Both the position numbers and the translations under genes were made by a program. DNA of 41,713 nt from an uncultured Chlorobiaceae bacterium. Lineage in GTDB: Bacteria; Bacteroidota; Chlorobiia; Chlorobiales; Chlorobiaceae. Below, one piece after another: positions 8,441 to 17,343 of this stretch. Position 1 is the stretch's first letter; the number at the start of each line of letters is the position of its first letter. The notes beneath the pieces are model-generated. The model saw only the letters and a program-made list of their open reading frames with translations, searched no databases and was not told where the DNA came from. The DNA lies in the NCBI GenBank assembly GCA_903994365.1, contig CAJEXL010000016.1, forward strand, positions 1 to 41,713, read 5' to 3'.

Positions 8441-9928
8441 GTGTACTTAAACCAATCAATTCCACTTTTATTTGCGACGCCAAGCGTAGCAAGTTCTCGT
8501 CGTGCCATAGTTTCATCACTGTTTCTTTTAGGATTTGCTATTTTAAGCTATTTTGCTACTGAAATTTTCGAATCATTACCATTTTTTATGTTAATGACGT
8601 TGTTGATAGGCATACATGGTTATGTTTGCTTAACAACTACTGCTTCGAATCTGTTGTTTATATTTAGATATTTTCTTGTTTGGATCCTTGTTTTTGGTAC
8701 GGCTTTTGTTTGGTTTTTATATGATGGTGAAGTATTCGTTGCGCCGTTTGGTTTGATCTATCAGACACCAGAAAACACTCGTTTGTTAGTTCTGGCAGGA
8801 ATGTTTTCACTTTGCGGTTCTTTAGTGGGGTGGCATATTGCTTTATTGCGCTTTAAATTTCAGAAATATCCTGAATTCTCAATACCTAATAAATACAGAA
8901 ATCGCTTAATAAATGTAGGTTTATATTTAGCGATTGGGTTTGTACTGTTATATATTTGGAAAGTTGGCGGTTTTGTCGGAGGAAGTAAAAGCTATGCTGA
9001 TGGGCAGGAAGGTTTTGAGCTTACCTTTGGTGTTTTTAATATTTTTCAATTAATCGGAATAGCCCTTTTGCTGCTTTCAAGCATGCGCAGCAATCGTATA
9101 TATATTCGATATTTATTAGTTTCGATATTTACTCTTGTTCTTGGTATGCTTGCTGGCAGCCGTGCTGATTATTTGCCACAAGCTTTTATCGTTATTTTAT
9201 TGTTATTTAATCACAACATAACGAATATCCTTTTAAAAAGGCAATATGTGAAATTGATTAAATGGGTTTTATTGCTTATATGTTTATTATTTATTGGATA
9301 TTTAGTTGCGACATATATCGCAATTTGGCGGGGTGGTTTGTCTTTTTTGCAAGTTATGGATATTATACTGGCGAATAATAACGGCTTATTAATCAGCAAT
9401 GTTTATGGCCATAAAATGTTATATTTTGAAACAGGGAATATGATGTTAGGTGGTTTTTATAGCGCAATAGTGCAAGTTCATGAAGGCATTACAGGTTTTT
9501 TACTTGGCGAAAGCTATTTAAACTATTTCCTAATCGCACCGCCGGCTTTACTTAATCTTCCTCGCCCGTTAGGTTTAGAGTGGGCTACAGAAATAAATGA
9601 TGTAACGATGACACAGGGCGGGATTTTCGAGGTCGCTGAGGCCTATTGGAACTTTGGGTTATTAGGTTGTTTTTTTGTCTCACTATTTATTTCATATTGT
9701 TTTGGTTGGTTGTTGCAACGCGGGCTTAAAGCAAATAACTATTTTTATTTGGTATGGTATATGGTATATGGTCTACATGGTTTTAGATCAGTTTGGTATC
9801 AAAATTTCTCCTATTTTAGACTTATGACGGTTATGTTATTTGTTTATTTGGTTGCTCTATTTCTTTTTAAGTGGTTTGTCACGGATAGAAAAACGACAAT
9901 ACGGTTGGGCGGGCAGCTTGATGTTTAG
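8441..9928 (+). CDS. Polytopic membrane protein, O-antigen polymerase (Wzy)-like
   Basis: A 495-residue, strongly hydrophobic protein with about ten to twelve membrane segments, among them ISSLFLLGFAILSYFATEIF, FGVFNIFQLIGIALLLL and YLLVSIFTLVLGMLAGSRADY. A large soluble loop with VYGHKMLYFETGNMMLGGFY lies in the second half. This layout and the position inside the cluster fit Wzy-type polymerases, which link repeat units on the periplasmic side. Such proteins share little sequence, so this is topology plus context. The start is GTG 8441. The block is AT-rich compared with its neighbours, as is usual for wzy genes. Confidence 0.7.
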   Translation: MYLNQSIPLLFATPSVASSRRAIVSSLFLLGFAILSYFATEIFESLPFFMLMTLLIGIHGYVCLTTTASNLLFIFRYFLVWILVFGTAFVWFLYDGEVFVAPFGLIYQTPENTRLLVLAGMFSLCGSLVGWHIALLRFKFQKYPEFSIPNKYRNRLINVGLYLAIGFVLLYIWKVGGFVGGSKSYADGQEGFELTFGVFNIFQLIGIALLLLSSMRSNRIYIRYLLVSIFTLVLGMLAGSRADYLPQAFIVILLLFNHNITNILLKRQYVKLIKWVLLLICLLFIGYLVATYIAIWRGGLSFLQVMDIILANNNGLLISNVYGHKMLYFETGNMMLGGFYSAIVQVHEGITGFLLGESYLNYFLIAPPALLNLPRPLGLEWATEINDVTMTQGGIFEVAEAYWNFGLLGCFFVSLFISYCFGWLLQRGLKANNYFYLVWYMVYGLHGFRSVWYQNFSYFRLMTVMLFVYLVALFLFKWFVTDRKTTIRLGGQLDV

Positions 9929-9967
9929 CATTTACACCTTTAAAGAGGAACATAGGTAGTAAAGGAA

Positions 9968-10855
9968 GTGACAAAGCTTATCACCCGTATTTATGGTGGC
10001 CTCGGCAACCAGCTCTTTATATACGCCGCCGCTCGTCGCTTGGCTCTGGTCAATCGCGCCGAACTGGTGCTTGACAATGTCAGCGGCTTTACGCACGACG
10101 AAATCTACCAGCGCCACTATCAACTTTTCCATTTCAGCATCTCCTGTCGCAAAACCACCCCTGCAGAGCGGCTTGAGCCATTCCCTCGCATGCGGAGGAA
10201 ATTATTGCGAAAATGGAACCAGCTAAAACCTTTTGCACAACGCTCATACTTTCAGCAAGAGGCCATGGACTTCGACTCGCGCCTGCTACACTTCACGCCA
10301 AAAGGCACGGTCTATTTGGAAGGCTATTGGCAAAGCGAGGGTTACTTTAAGGATGTTGAAGAGACCATCCGCATGGATTTGCAAATCATTCCGCCAACTG
10401 ATTCCATGAACCATGCCATGGTGGCCCGGATACGCAAGTGCACAGCAGTGGCAGTGCATGTGCGTTTTTTTGATGAACCTCAAGCCTGCGGGATCAACAA
10501 CGCCCCAGGCGATTACTATAGCCACGCAGTTGAAGCTATGGAGCGTATTGCGCCTGCTGCACATTACTTCATTTTCTCCGACCAGCCCGAAGCTGCCCGC
10601 GCTCGAATCCCCCTGCCCGGTGACCGCATCACTCTGGTAGCACACAACCAAGGCGATGAACACGCATACGCCGACTTGTGGTTGATGACTCAGTGTCAGC
10701 ACTTCATAATCGCTAACAGCACTTTCAGTTGGTGGGGCGCATGGCTATCAGCTAATACAGACAAGCAGGTAATAGCGCCAGGGTTTGAAATGCGACAAGG
10801 TAAAATGTGGTGGGGCTTCAAAGGTTTATTGCCGCAAGAGTGGATTAAGTTATGA
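9968..10855 (+). CDS. GT11 family alpha-1,2-fucosyltransferase-like enzyme
   Basis: The N-terminus ITRIYGGLGNQLFIYAAARRLA is the GGLGNQLF signature of GT11. VAVHVRFFDEP (about residues 157-167) corresponds to the HxRRxD-like GDP-binding motif in altered form. YFIFSDQPEAAR and FIIANSTFSWWGAWLS complete the family pattern. Members move L-fucose from GDP-fucose to galactose or a similar acceptor. The start is GTG 9968 with a GGAAG just upstream at 9963-9967. The enzyme matches the downstream fcl/gmd pair, which would supply GDP-L-fucose if gmd were intact. The acceptor is unknown. Confidence 0.85.
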   Translation: MTKLITRIYGGLGNQLFIYAAARRLALVNRAELVLDNVSGFTHDEIYQRHYQLFHFSISCRKTTPAERLEPFPRMRRKLLRKWNQLKPFAQRSYFQQEAMDFDSRLLHFTPKGTVYLEGYWQSEGYFKDVEETIRMDLQIIPPTDSMNHAMVARIRKCTAVAVHVRFFDEPQACGINNAPGDYYSHAVEAMERIAPAAHYFIFSDQPEAARARIPLPGDRITLVAHNQGDEHAYADLWLMTQCQHFIIANSTFSWWGAWLSANTDKQVIAPGFEMRQGKMWWGFKGLLPQEWIKL

Positions 10856-10893
10856 AGCTAACTAACGGCTTAAATCTGGCTTTAGTTTAGGCT

Positions 10894-12756
10894 ATGTGCG
10901 GTATATATGGCGTATATAGTTATTATGGCGGGTTAACCGAGACATATTTAGTTACCTATAGAGATCGACTTTTCCATCGCGGTCCAGATGATGCCGGGGC
11001 GTGGATAAGCCAAGACGGTCGTATCGGCCTTGCCCAAAGGCGCCTTTCAATCATTGATCTGTCACCCATGGGTCATCAGCCCATGCACAGTAAAGACGGG
11101 CGCTTTGTGATTGTTTTCAACGGTGAAATTTATAACTATCAGCATATAAAAGATGACCTGAGGGCACAGGGAGTCTGCTTCACTAGCGACTCTGATACAG
11201 AGGTGTTGTTGGCTGCCTATATGGCTTGGGGCGATACCTGCCTATCCCGTCTGAACGGCATGTTCGCTTTTGCTATTTACGATCAGGGTACCGCCAACCA
11301 GCCTCCGACACTTTTCTTCGCTCGCGACCGCGCTGGCGAAAAACCGTTTTACTATTCGCATACTGCGGAGTCATTTCGTTTTGCATCAGAGCTGAAAGCG
11401 CTTGGCCATTGTGGGCAGATAAATCTTCAGGCACTTAATCACTATTTGTCGCTGGGCTATGTTCCGGGCGATATGTGTTTATTTGAGGGCGTTCACAAAT
11501 TGCCACCTGCTCACTGTGGCCGTCTCAATTTGAGTACAGGTGAGCTTACCATAAGTCGCTACTGGGTGTTACCTGTAAATCAACCCAAATTGAATATGGA
11601 TGGGACTGAATTGGCGGGAGTGGCTGGCTCGCTGATTGAGGATTCTGTTCGGTTGCGTTTGGTTGCGGATGTACCCGTGGGTGTGCTTTTATCTGGAGGG
11701 CTGGATTCAAGCCTGGTGGTAGCTGCCGCCGCACGTGTTAGCAGTGCCCCGGTGGAGACTTTTACCATAGCGCTACCAGGTTCATCGTTGGACGAGGCAC
11801 ACCATGCGCAAAAGGTGGCGAGCTATTTTGGTACCCGGCATCATGTGCTTCCACTTGACAAGCCAAGTTTGGATTTGCTTGACGGACTAGCTCCATTCAT
11901 TGACGAACCTATTGCGGATTCCTCCATCCTTCCGGCTTGGCTGGTATTTGGTTTGGCGCGCAAGCAGGTCACAGTTGCGCTCGGTGGTGATGGGGGAGAC
12001 GAGTTGTTTGGTGGGTATACGCACTATCAGAATGCTTTAGCCGATGCAAAGCGTTGGGGCGGAATACCCTATCCATTCTTTAGCGCATTAGCTAGAGCCG
12101 CATCCTTATTACCAGCAGGCGTGCGCGGTCGGAATCGGTTCACTTCTTTACGCGGGGGAGCTTTAGAACAAAATATTTGGGGAGGAGCATATTTCGATGC
12201 ACATCTACGATATCGGCTTTTGACGTCAAATGCAGTAGATGAATTGGGTGCTGATTTTGAAGCCCCCGCACGTTTTCTTCGCAATCTTTTTCTGCGAGGT
12301 GTCAATTCTATTGACTGTATGACACGAACCGACTTTGGTAGCGTTCTTCCTGACGATTTCTTAGTCAAAATAGATAGGGCTAGCATGGCACATAGTTTGG
12401 AGGTGCGTGCGCCGATGCTTGACCATCGATTAATTGAATTTGCGTTTGGGCAAGTGCCTTCACACTGGAAAATTCATGGCAACGAGACTCGTCGTTTGCA
12501 GCGTTTGCTTGCTAAACAATGGCTACCAGCAGACTTGGATATTAACCGCAAGCAGGGTTTCTCCATTCCTATCAACGAGTGGCTCCGCAACGAAGGCGAG
12601 CAAGGTTTGATGAATAGGATGGGCGGACTGCCTGACGTGATAAACATTGACGAAGTGCGAAGCATCGTCCGCGGTCATATTGCAGGTCGCGCTAATGGCG
12701 GCAGGTTATTTGCGCTCATTATGCTATCTATTGCCATGAGAAATTTACATCAATGA
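10894..12756 (+). CDS. asnB: Asparagine synthase (glutamine-hydrolysing) family amidotransferase
   Basis: The N-terminal glutaminase domain begins MCGIYGVY, with Cys2 as nucleophile after Met removal, then HRGPDDAG and FNGEIYNY. The synthetase domain carries the PP-loop SGGLDSSLVV (about residues 267-276) and later GGDGGDELFGGY. At 620 residues it is full length. AsnB-type proteins in O-antigen clusters are thought to amidate uronic acids or related carboxylates, rather than make free asparagine; that is the likely role here. The stop overlaps the next GT2 start by 4 bases, so it belongs to that transcription unit. Confidence 0.9.
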   Translation: MCGIYGVYSYYGGLTETYLVTYRDRLFHRGPDDAGAWISQDGRIGLAQRRLSIIDLSPMGHQPMHSKDGRFVIVFNGEIYNYQHIKDDLRAQGVCFTSDSDTEVLLAAYMAWGDTCLSRLNGMFAFAIYDQGTANQPPTLFFARDRAGEKPFYYSHTAESFRFASELKALGHCGQINLQALNHYLSLGYVPGDMCLFEGVHKLPPAHCGRLNLSTGELTISRYWVLPVNQPKLNMDGTELAGVAGSLIEDSVRLRLVADVPVGVLLSGGLDSSLVVAAAARVSSAPVETFTIALPGSSLDEAHHAQKVASYFGTRHHVLPLDKPSLDLLDGLAPFIDEPIADSSILPAWLVFGLARKQVTVALGGDGGDELFGGYTHYQNALADAKRWGGIPYPFFSALARAASLLPAGVRGRNRFTSLRGGALEQNIWGGAYFDAHLRYRLLTSNAVDELGADFEAPARFLRNLFLRGVNSIDCMTRTDFGSVLPDDFLVKIDRASMAHSLEVRAPMLDHRLIEFAFGQVPSHWKIHGNETRRLQRLLAKQWLPADLDINRKQGFSIPINEWLRNEGEQGLMNRMGGLPDVINIDEVRSIVRGHIAGRANGGRLFALIMLSIAMRNLHQ

Positions 12757-13802
12757 ATTCACGTCCACTACTAACGGTTTGTATACCAGCATACAACCGT
12801 GCGAGTTTGCTTGCCCCGCTGCTTGAATCTGTTCTTAGTCAACATTTCAGTGATTTCAATGTGTTGATTTGTGAAGATGGTTCTCCCGAGCGTGCTGCAA
12901 TCGCTGGGGTGGTGCAAAGTTTTCAACAAAGGCATCCTGAGCGTATCCGGTACGAAGAGAATACCACTAATCTGGGCTACGACGGCAACATTCGCCGATT
13001 GGTGGAGCGGGCCAGTGGCCAGTATTGTCTCTTCATGGGCAATGATGATTTAATGTGTACAGGGGCGCTTGCAGCAATTGCGGCAGCGATTCAGAGGCAG
13101 CCAGATTGTGGTGTGGTCGTGCGTAGCTATGCCACCTTTGACGTTAATCCGGAGCAATACAAACAAGTATTTCGTTATTTCCCACAAGAGCATGTGGTGT
13201 CGGCTGGCGCGGAGGCCATATTTACAGCGTATCGCCGCTCAGTTGTTATCCCTGGTATGGTGATTAACCGCGATGCCGCAATAGCTGTGGCAACCGATCG
13301 CTTTGATGGCACCTTACTTTACCAGCTTTATCTGGTGGGCATGATTTTGGCCAAGCACAGTGTGGTCTTTGTGCCGCAAATCATTGCCCTGCGGCGTGAT
13401 GGTACGCCACCAGATTTTGGAAATTCAGCTTCAGAGCAGGGCAAGTTTGTGCCGCATGATCAAACACCGGCTTCATCTATTCACTTTATGCAGGGTATGC
13501 TTGCGATTGCAAAATATGTTGGCGAAGTGACTCAGCTTGAAGTGTTCGAGGCTATTCGCGCAGACATTGGCAACTATTCGTATCCAATTTTGTCAATTCA
13601 GGGTAAGCGTCCTTTTGGTGTTTTTGTGAAATATGGTATTGCACTGGCCACGTTGGGTCTTTGGCGCTATCCTTTGTTTCATTTGTACTTCGTTATCTTG
13701 GTTGTACTTGGGCCGGATCTATCGGATAGCATTATCAAAATGATCAAACAACGGCTCGGTCATACGCCGCAGTTTGGTGCTGCCAGGGTTGGCAAGCAAT
13801 GA
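12753..13802 (+). CDS. GT2 family glycosyltransferase
   Basis: LLTVCIPAYNRASLLAPLLESVL and VLICEDGSPER form the nucleotide-binding half, and YCLFMGNDDLMCTGAL (about residues 90-105) carries the DxD-like metal site in the form NDD. The C-terminal third includes a hydrophobic stretch (FHLYFVILVVLG) and ends KQRLGHTPQFG. The protein is clearly paralogous to the one at 18233, which shares NxGxDGN, the FMGxDDL motif and the ending GHTPxF. The start overlaps asnB and the stop overlaps the next gene by 4 bases, so the three genes form a coupled chain. Donor sugar unknown. Confidence 0.85.
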   Translation: MNSRPLLTVCIPAYNRASLLAPLLESVLSQHFSDFNVLICEDGSPERAAIAGVVQSFQQRHPERIRYEENTTNLGYDGNIRRLVERASGQYCLFMGNDDLMCTGALAAIAAAIQRQPDCGVVVRSYATFDVNPEQYKQVFRYFPQEHVVSAGAEAIFTAYRRSVVIPGMVINRDAAIAVATDRFDGTLLYQLYLVGMILAKHSVVFVPQIIALRRDGTPPDFGNSASEQGKFVPHDQTPASSIHFMQGMLAIAKYVGEVTQLEVFEAIRADIGNYSYPILSIQGKRPFGVFVKYGIALATLGLWRYPLFHLYFVILVVLGPDLSDSIIKMIKQRLGHTPQFGAARVGKQ

Positions 13803-14893
13803 GAATTCTGATAGCAGGTGATTGGCATTCTGAGTTGCATGAAGAGGTTGTTTCCATTGCATTGACTACTCTTGGACATGAGGTTCAAGATTTCAAATGG
13901 TGTCACTACTTCAACAAGCCACCGGTCTTTTGGGGCGGACTGGTTCACTTGATTAGACGCGCAGAGAATAAATATATAATTGGTTTTACCGTTAATCGCA
14001 TAAATAATGATCTGGTCGCTAGTGTTATAAAATTCAAACCAGAGATACTTTTTATTTATCGTGGAACACATATTACAGCTAAAACATTGCGTGCAATTCG
14101 GATATCAGTTCCAGAATGTATTTTAGTTGGCTATAACAACGATGATCCTTTTGCACCGGAACATGTATCTTACTTATGGCGTATCTTTTTGAAGGCACTG
14201 CCAGAATATGATTTAGTTTTAGCCTATCGTCATGCCAATATTAGAGAGTATATAAAAGCTGGTGCACGCCATGTTGAATTGTTACGGTCATGGTTTGTTC
14301 CAGAGAGACATCACTATGTCGATTTAACTGGAAACGAAAAGAATAAATTTGAAACAGACGTTGTTTTTATCGGGCACTATGAATCTGACCAAAGATTGGA
14401 ATATCTTGAAGAGATTGTTCGTCAAGGATTTAAATTGCGTTTATTTGGACCCGGCTATGACTGGAATGCAATAATTCAGAAATCTGAAGTTTTGCGTTCA
14501 TTTGTACCGGTACATCTAGTTTGGGGTGAGGATTACAATCGTGCACTGTGCGGTGCAAAGATTGCGCTTTGCTTCTTTTCAAAATTAAATAGAGATACAT
14601 ATACACGTCGTTGCTTTGAAATACCAGCGACTAATACATTATTGCTATCTGAGTACTCAGATGATCTTGCAAGCTTGTATAAAGAGGGGAGCGAAGCTGA
14701 ATTTTTTCGAACAAAAGAAGAAATGATTCAAAAAATAAAGATTTATTTGAGTAATGATAATAAACGTATTTCGATCGCAAATGCAGGAAATCATCGGGTT
14801 AAGTTAGATGGTCATGATGTGATATCACGGATGAAGCAAATGGTTGTTTGGGCACTAGAAATCAGGAAAAATAAATCAATTTATTTGTCTTAA
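13799..14893 (+). CDS. CgeB-like glycosyltransferase
   Basis: The 364-residue protein has the pattern of CgeB/DUF3880-type transferases: MRILIAGDWHSELHEEVVSIAL at the start, LVGYNNDDPFAPEHVSYLWR in the middle and VVFIGHYESDQRLEYLEEI beginning the C-terminal domain. RRCFEIPATNTLLLSEYSDDL (about residues 276-296) is the conserved donor-site block. It is soluble and probably of GT-B fold. The first bases overlap the preceding GT2 gene (ATGA). From about 13950 onward the DNA becomes clearly more AT-rich, suggesting a junction of different origins inside the operon. Substrates unknown. Confidence 0.75.
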   Translation: MRILIAGDWHSELHEEVVSIALTTLGHEVQDFKWCHYFNKPPVFWGGLVHLIRRAENKYIIGFTVNRINNDLVASVIKFKPEILFIYRGTHITAKTLRAIRISVPECILVGYNNDDPFAPEHVSYLWRIFLKALPEYDLVLAYRHANIREYIKAGARHVELLRSWFVPERHHYVDLTGNEKNKFETDVVFIGHYESDQRLEYLEEIVRQGFKLRLFGPGYDWNAIIQKSEVLRSFVPVHLVWGEDYNRALCGAKIALCFFSKLNRDTYTRRCFEIPATNTLLLSEYSDDLASLYKEGSEAEFFRTKEEMIQKIKIYLSNDNKRISIANAGNHRVKLDGHDVISRMKQMVVWALEIRKNKSIYLS

Positions 14894-14906
14894 ATTAAGA
14901 GAAAAT

Positions 14907-15614
14907 ATGAGTTTGGCACGTTATGTGATTGATAAATCAGTAAATATATTAGGCTATTTACTTAAAGACAGGCAAATAGCCAATCCTATGCAGAAGCCAG
15001 ATGGTTATGTTTGTGCTAATCTTGGTTGTGGTTTAGCTGTTGTCCCGGGATGGATTAATGTAGATGCCAGTCTAAATGCACTATTTGCCGGTTTGCCGGT
15101 TGAATTGTTAAATATTTTGTATCGCGTATCTGGTGCCAATAGATACTATAACAAAGAAGTATATTGCAGTCTTCTGAGTGAAAATAGATTTGTATTTCAT
15201 GATTTGTCACGCAGTTTACCTTTTAAATCTGAATCAGTAGATTATTTTTATTCATCGCACTTTTTTGAACATCTTTTTCGAGATGATGCTATTCGCTTGT
15301 TGCGTGAAATAAAAGTTGCTTTGAAAAACTCAGGCGTAATTCGTATTGCTGTTCCAGATCTAAGTTATGCCATAAGTTTATATAATTCAGACGAAAAAAA
15401 TAAAATGCTTGACGATTATTTTTTTGTAAATGATCTTTCAAGTTATTTGGCACGTCATAAATATATGTATGATTTTGAAATCCTTAGTAAGATATTAATT
15501 GATTTAGGGTATAAGAATATTAAAAAATGTGCTTTTGGAGAGGGGTGTGTTCCTGACTTGAAACAACTGGATAATCGACAAAATGACACTTTATTTGTTG
15601 AAGCTGCGCGATAG
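14907..15614 (+). CDS. Class I SAM-dependent methyltransferase
   Basis: CANLGCGLAVVPGWINVDASLNALFAGLP (about residues 32-60) is motif I plus the following strand. FHDLSRSLPFKSESVDYFYSSHFFEHLFRDDAIRLLREI is the typical motif II-IV region of the Methyltransf_11/predicted SAM-enzyme group. Length 235 residues is normal. ATG 14907 is preceded by AAGAGA at 14896-14901. It follows the CgeB-like gene by 13 bases. The low GC is shared with the CgeB-like gene and the next broken methyltransferase. It is not closely related to the 15665/17344 pair. Confidence 0.8.
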   Translation: MSLARYVIDKSVNILGYLLKDRQIANPMQKPDGYVCANLGCGLAVVPGWINVDASLNALFAGLPVELLNILYRVSGANRYYNKEVYCSLLSENRFVFHDLSRSLPFKSESVDYFYSSHFFEHLFRDDAIRLLREIKVALKNSGVIRIAVPDLSYAISLYNSDEKNKMLDDYFFVNDLSSYLARHKYMYDFEILSKILIDLGYKNIKKCAFGEGCVPDLKQLDNRQNDTLFVEAAR

Positions 15615-15664
15615 TTTTATGCAAAATTTGTATTGACTAAACATATCATGTGGCTTGAAATATC

Positions 15665-15986
15665 ATGAATCACGAATCATCATTAATGAAAATCTTTCGC
15701 TTATTGGGTTTTAAGCGATTTTATTGGAGTTTGCGTCGACTTCATGTTCCCGTAAACTCTAAGGCATTAGTTTTAGAGGTTGGTGCTGGTGGCAATCCCT
15801 ATCCTATGGCAAACGCAATGCTTGACGCACTTGAGGAAACAGTAGAGAGAAATGAACAAACTTTGGTTAAAGATAGGCCACTAATATTAGGATTAGTAGA
15901 GGATCTTCCTTTCAAGGATAAGGCATTTGATTTCGTTATAGCATCACATGTACTTGAACATACAGATAATCCAGATAAGTTTCTAA
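15665..15986 (+). pseudogene. 5' fragment of a methyltransferase gene cut by an IS5-family element
   Basis: Reading from ATG 15665 gives ALVLEVGAGGNPYPMANAMLDALEET (motif I), DRPLILGLVEDLPFKDKAFDFVIASHVLEHTDNPDKFL, then the insertion sequence begins in the codon after FL. Every block aligns with the full gene at 17344 (LEVGSGGNPYPRANVLLDAYEET, HVLEHTPYPEKFL). The frame runs a few codons into the IS and stops at 16009. Beyond the IS, the right flank does not continue the gene: it reads about six unrelated codons and stops. The 3' half is therefore missing, and the copy cannot make the whole domain. Confidence 0.85.
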
Positions 15987-17302
15987 AGGGCACCTCTATT
16001 TATTATTGAATGATATATCTTTATAATTTTAAATGAGTTAGTATCATGAAATAAGCGAGATATTTCGTATTTTCAAGGAATCATATCATTTCGCCCATTA
16101 TCATGAAAAACGTCAACCCGTCAGGCATGTTTGACGAGCATTTTCTGCTTGAAAAGCTCACAAAACTCAACGACCCTCTGGTCAAACTGGAAGCTCATAT
16201 AGCATGGGAAATTTTCGCACCTCTTCTTGATGTCGTGTTCAATAAGCCTCAGGACGGCAGTAATGCAGGTCGGCCTCCTTTTGATCGAATCCTGATGTTT
16301 AAAATCCTTATTTTGCAGAGTTTGTATAACCTCTCTGATGATCAGACCGAATATCAGATCAATGACAGACTTACCTTCAAACGTTTTCTCGCTCTGAAAT
16401 CAAGTGACCGAGTTCCAGATAGCAAGACCATCTGGAAGTTTCGTGAAACACTGATCCAGGAAGAGGTTATTGCCGCCTTGTTTTATCGTTTCAATCAAGC
16501 ACTTGATGACCAAGGTATCTTTGCCAATACAGGCCAGATTGTTGATGCCAGCTTTATCGAGGCCCCCCGGCAACGCAATACCCGCGAAGAAAACACAGAC
16601 ATAAAAGCCGGAAAAACTCCAGAAGCCTGGAAAGAAAAGCCAAATAAGCTTCGCCAGAAAGATGTCGATGCCCGCTGGGTCAAAAAGAATAGCATGCTTT
16701 TTTATGGGTATAAAAACCATGTTAAAGCCGACAGTGGAACAAAACTCATCACAACCTATGCCGTCAGCAGTGCCGCACCTCATGATTCCCAAGAACTTGA
16801 AACCTTGATTGATAAAGACGATGCTGGTCAAATACTTTATGGAGATAGCGCCTATGTCGGTCAGGAAGAAAGTATTGAATGGTGTGGCATGACAGGCCAG
16901 ATCCATGAAAAAGGCTTCAAAAACCACCCGCTAACAGATGAACAGAAAGCGTCCAATCGCCTGAAATCAAAAACCAGAGCTCGCGTTGAACATCTGTTCG
17001 GCTTCATGACGAACAGTATGGATGCCATGCATGTTCGTACGATTGGCATTATCAGAGCAGCAGCAAAAATCGGCTTGACGAATTTGACCTACAACATGAT
17101 GCGATGCACTCAACTCAAGAAAAAGGTTTATGCCGTCTTTTTATATGACCAGTATGCGAAGGTCATAGGATAACTGCGTCCAGTCCAAAGCAAATAAGGT
17201 ATTTCTACATCAAAAATAGGTCAAAGAGCAATACTTTGGGATAAAAGTATAACCATCCCTAATTTTAACAATGTATCAAAAGTCAATTTATAGAGGTGCC
17301 CT
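15987..17302 (+). mobile_element. IS5-family insertion sequence
   Basis: The ends AGGGCACCTCTAT (15987-15999) and its exact inverse (17290-17302) are 13-bp terminal inverted repeats. Both sides carry TAA (15984-15986 and 17303-17305), which fits the short TNA-type duplications of some IS5 subgroups. One transposase gene fills most of the 1316 bp. The element looks intact and may still move. Confidence 0.85.
16103..17173 (+). CDS. IS5-family transposase
   Basis: The 356-residue protein shows the IS5 layout: the N-terminal DUF772-like block (GRPPFDRILMFKILILQSLYNLSDDQTEYQI, about residues 57-87), then DDE residues in VDASFIEAP, LYGDSAYVG and the distal ARVEHLFGFM. It is a single uninterrupted frame, ending about 130 bp before the right terminal repeat. 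It would catalyse cut-and-paste movement of the element that broke the methyltransferase gene at 15665. No frameshift or missing catalytic residue is visible. Confidence 0.9.
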   Translation: MKNVNPSGMFDEHFLLEKLTKLNDPLVKLEAHIAWEIFAPLLDVVFNKPQDGSNAGRPPFDRILMFKILILQSLYNLSDDQTEYQINDRLTFKRFLALKSSDRVPDSKTIWKFRETLIQEEVIAALFYRFNQALDDQGIFANTGQIVDASFIEAPRQRNTREENTDIKAGKTPEAWKEKPNKLRQKDVDARWVKKNSMLFYGYKNHVKADSGTKLITTYAVSSAAPHDSQELETLIDKDDAGQILYGDSAYVGQEESIEWCGMTGQIHEKGFKNHPLTDEQKASNRLKSKTRARVEHLFGFMTNSMDAMHVRTIGIIRAAAKIGLTNLTYNMMRCTQLKKKVYAVFLYDQYAKVIG

Positions 17303-17343
17303 TAATTGAATGCTATTTATATTAACAATCACTTTTTTTTGTT

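Noticed and set aside
16010..16102. Continuation of the truncated methyltransferase past 16009
   Set aside because: This is the left non-coding part of the IS5 element; the few codons read into it are fortuitous.
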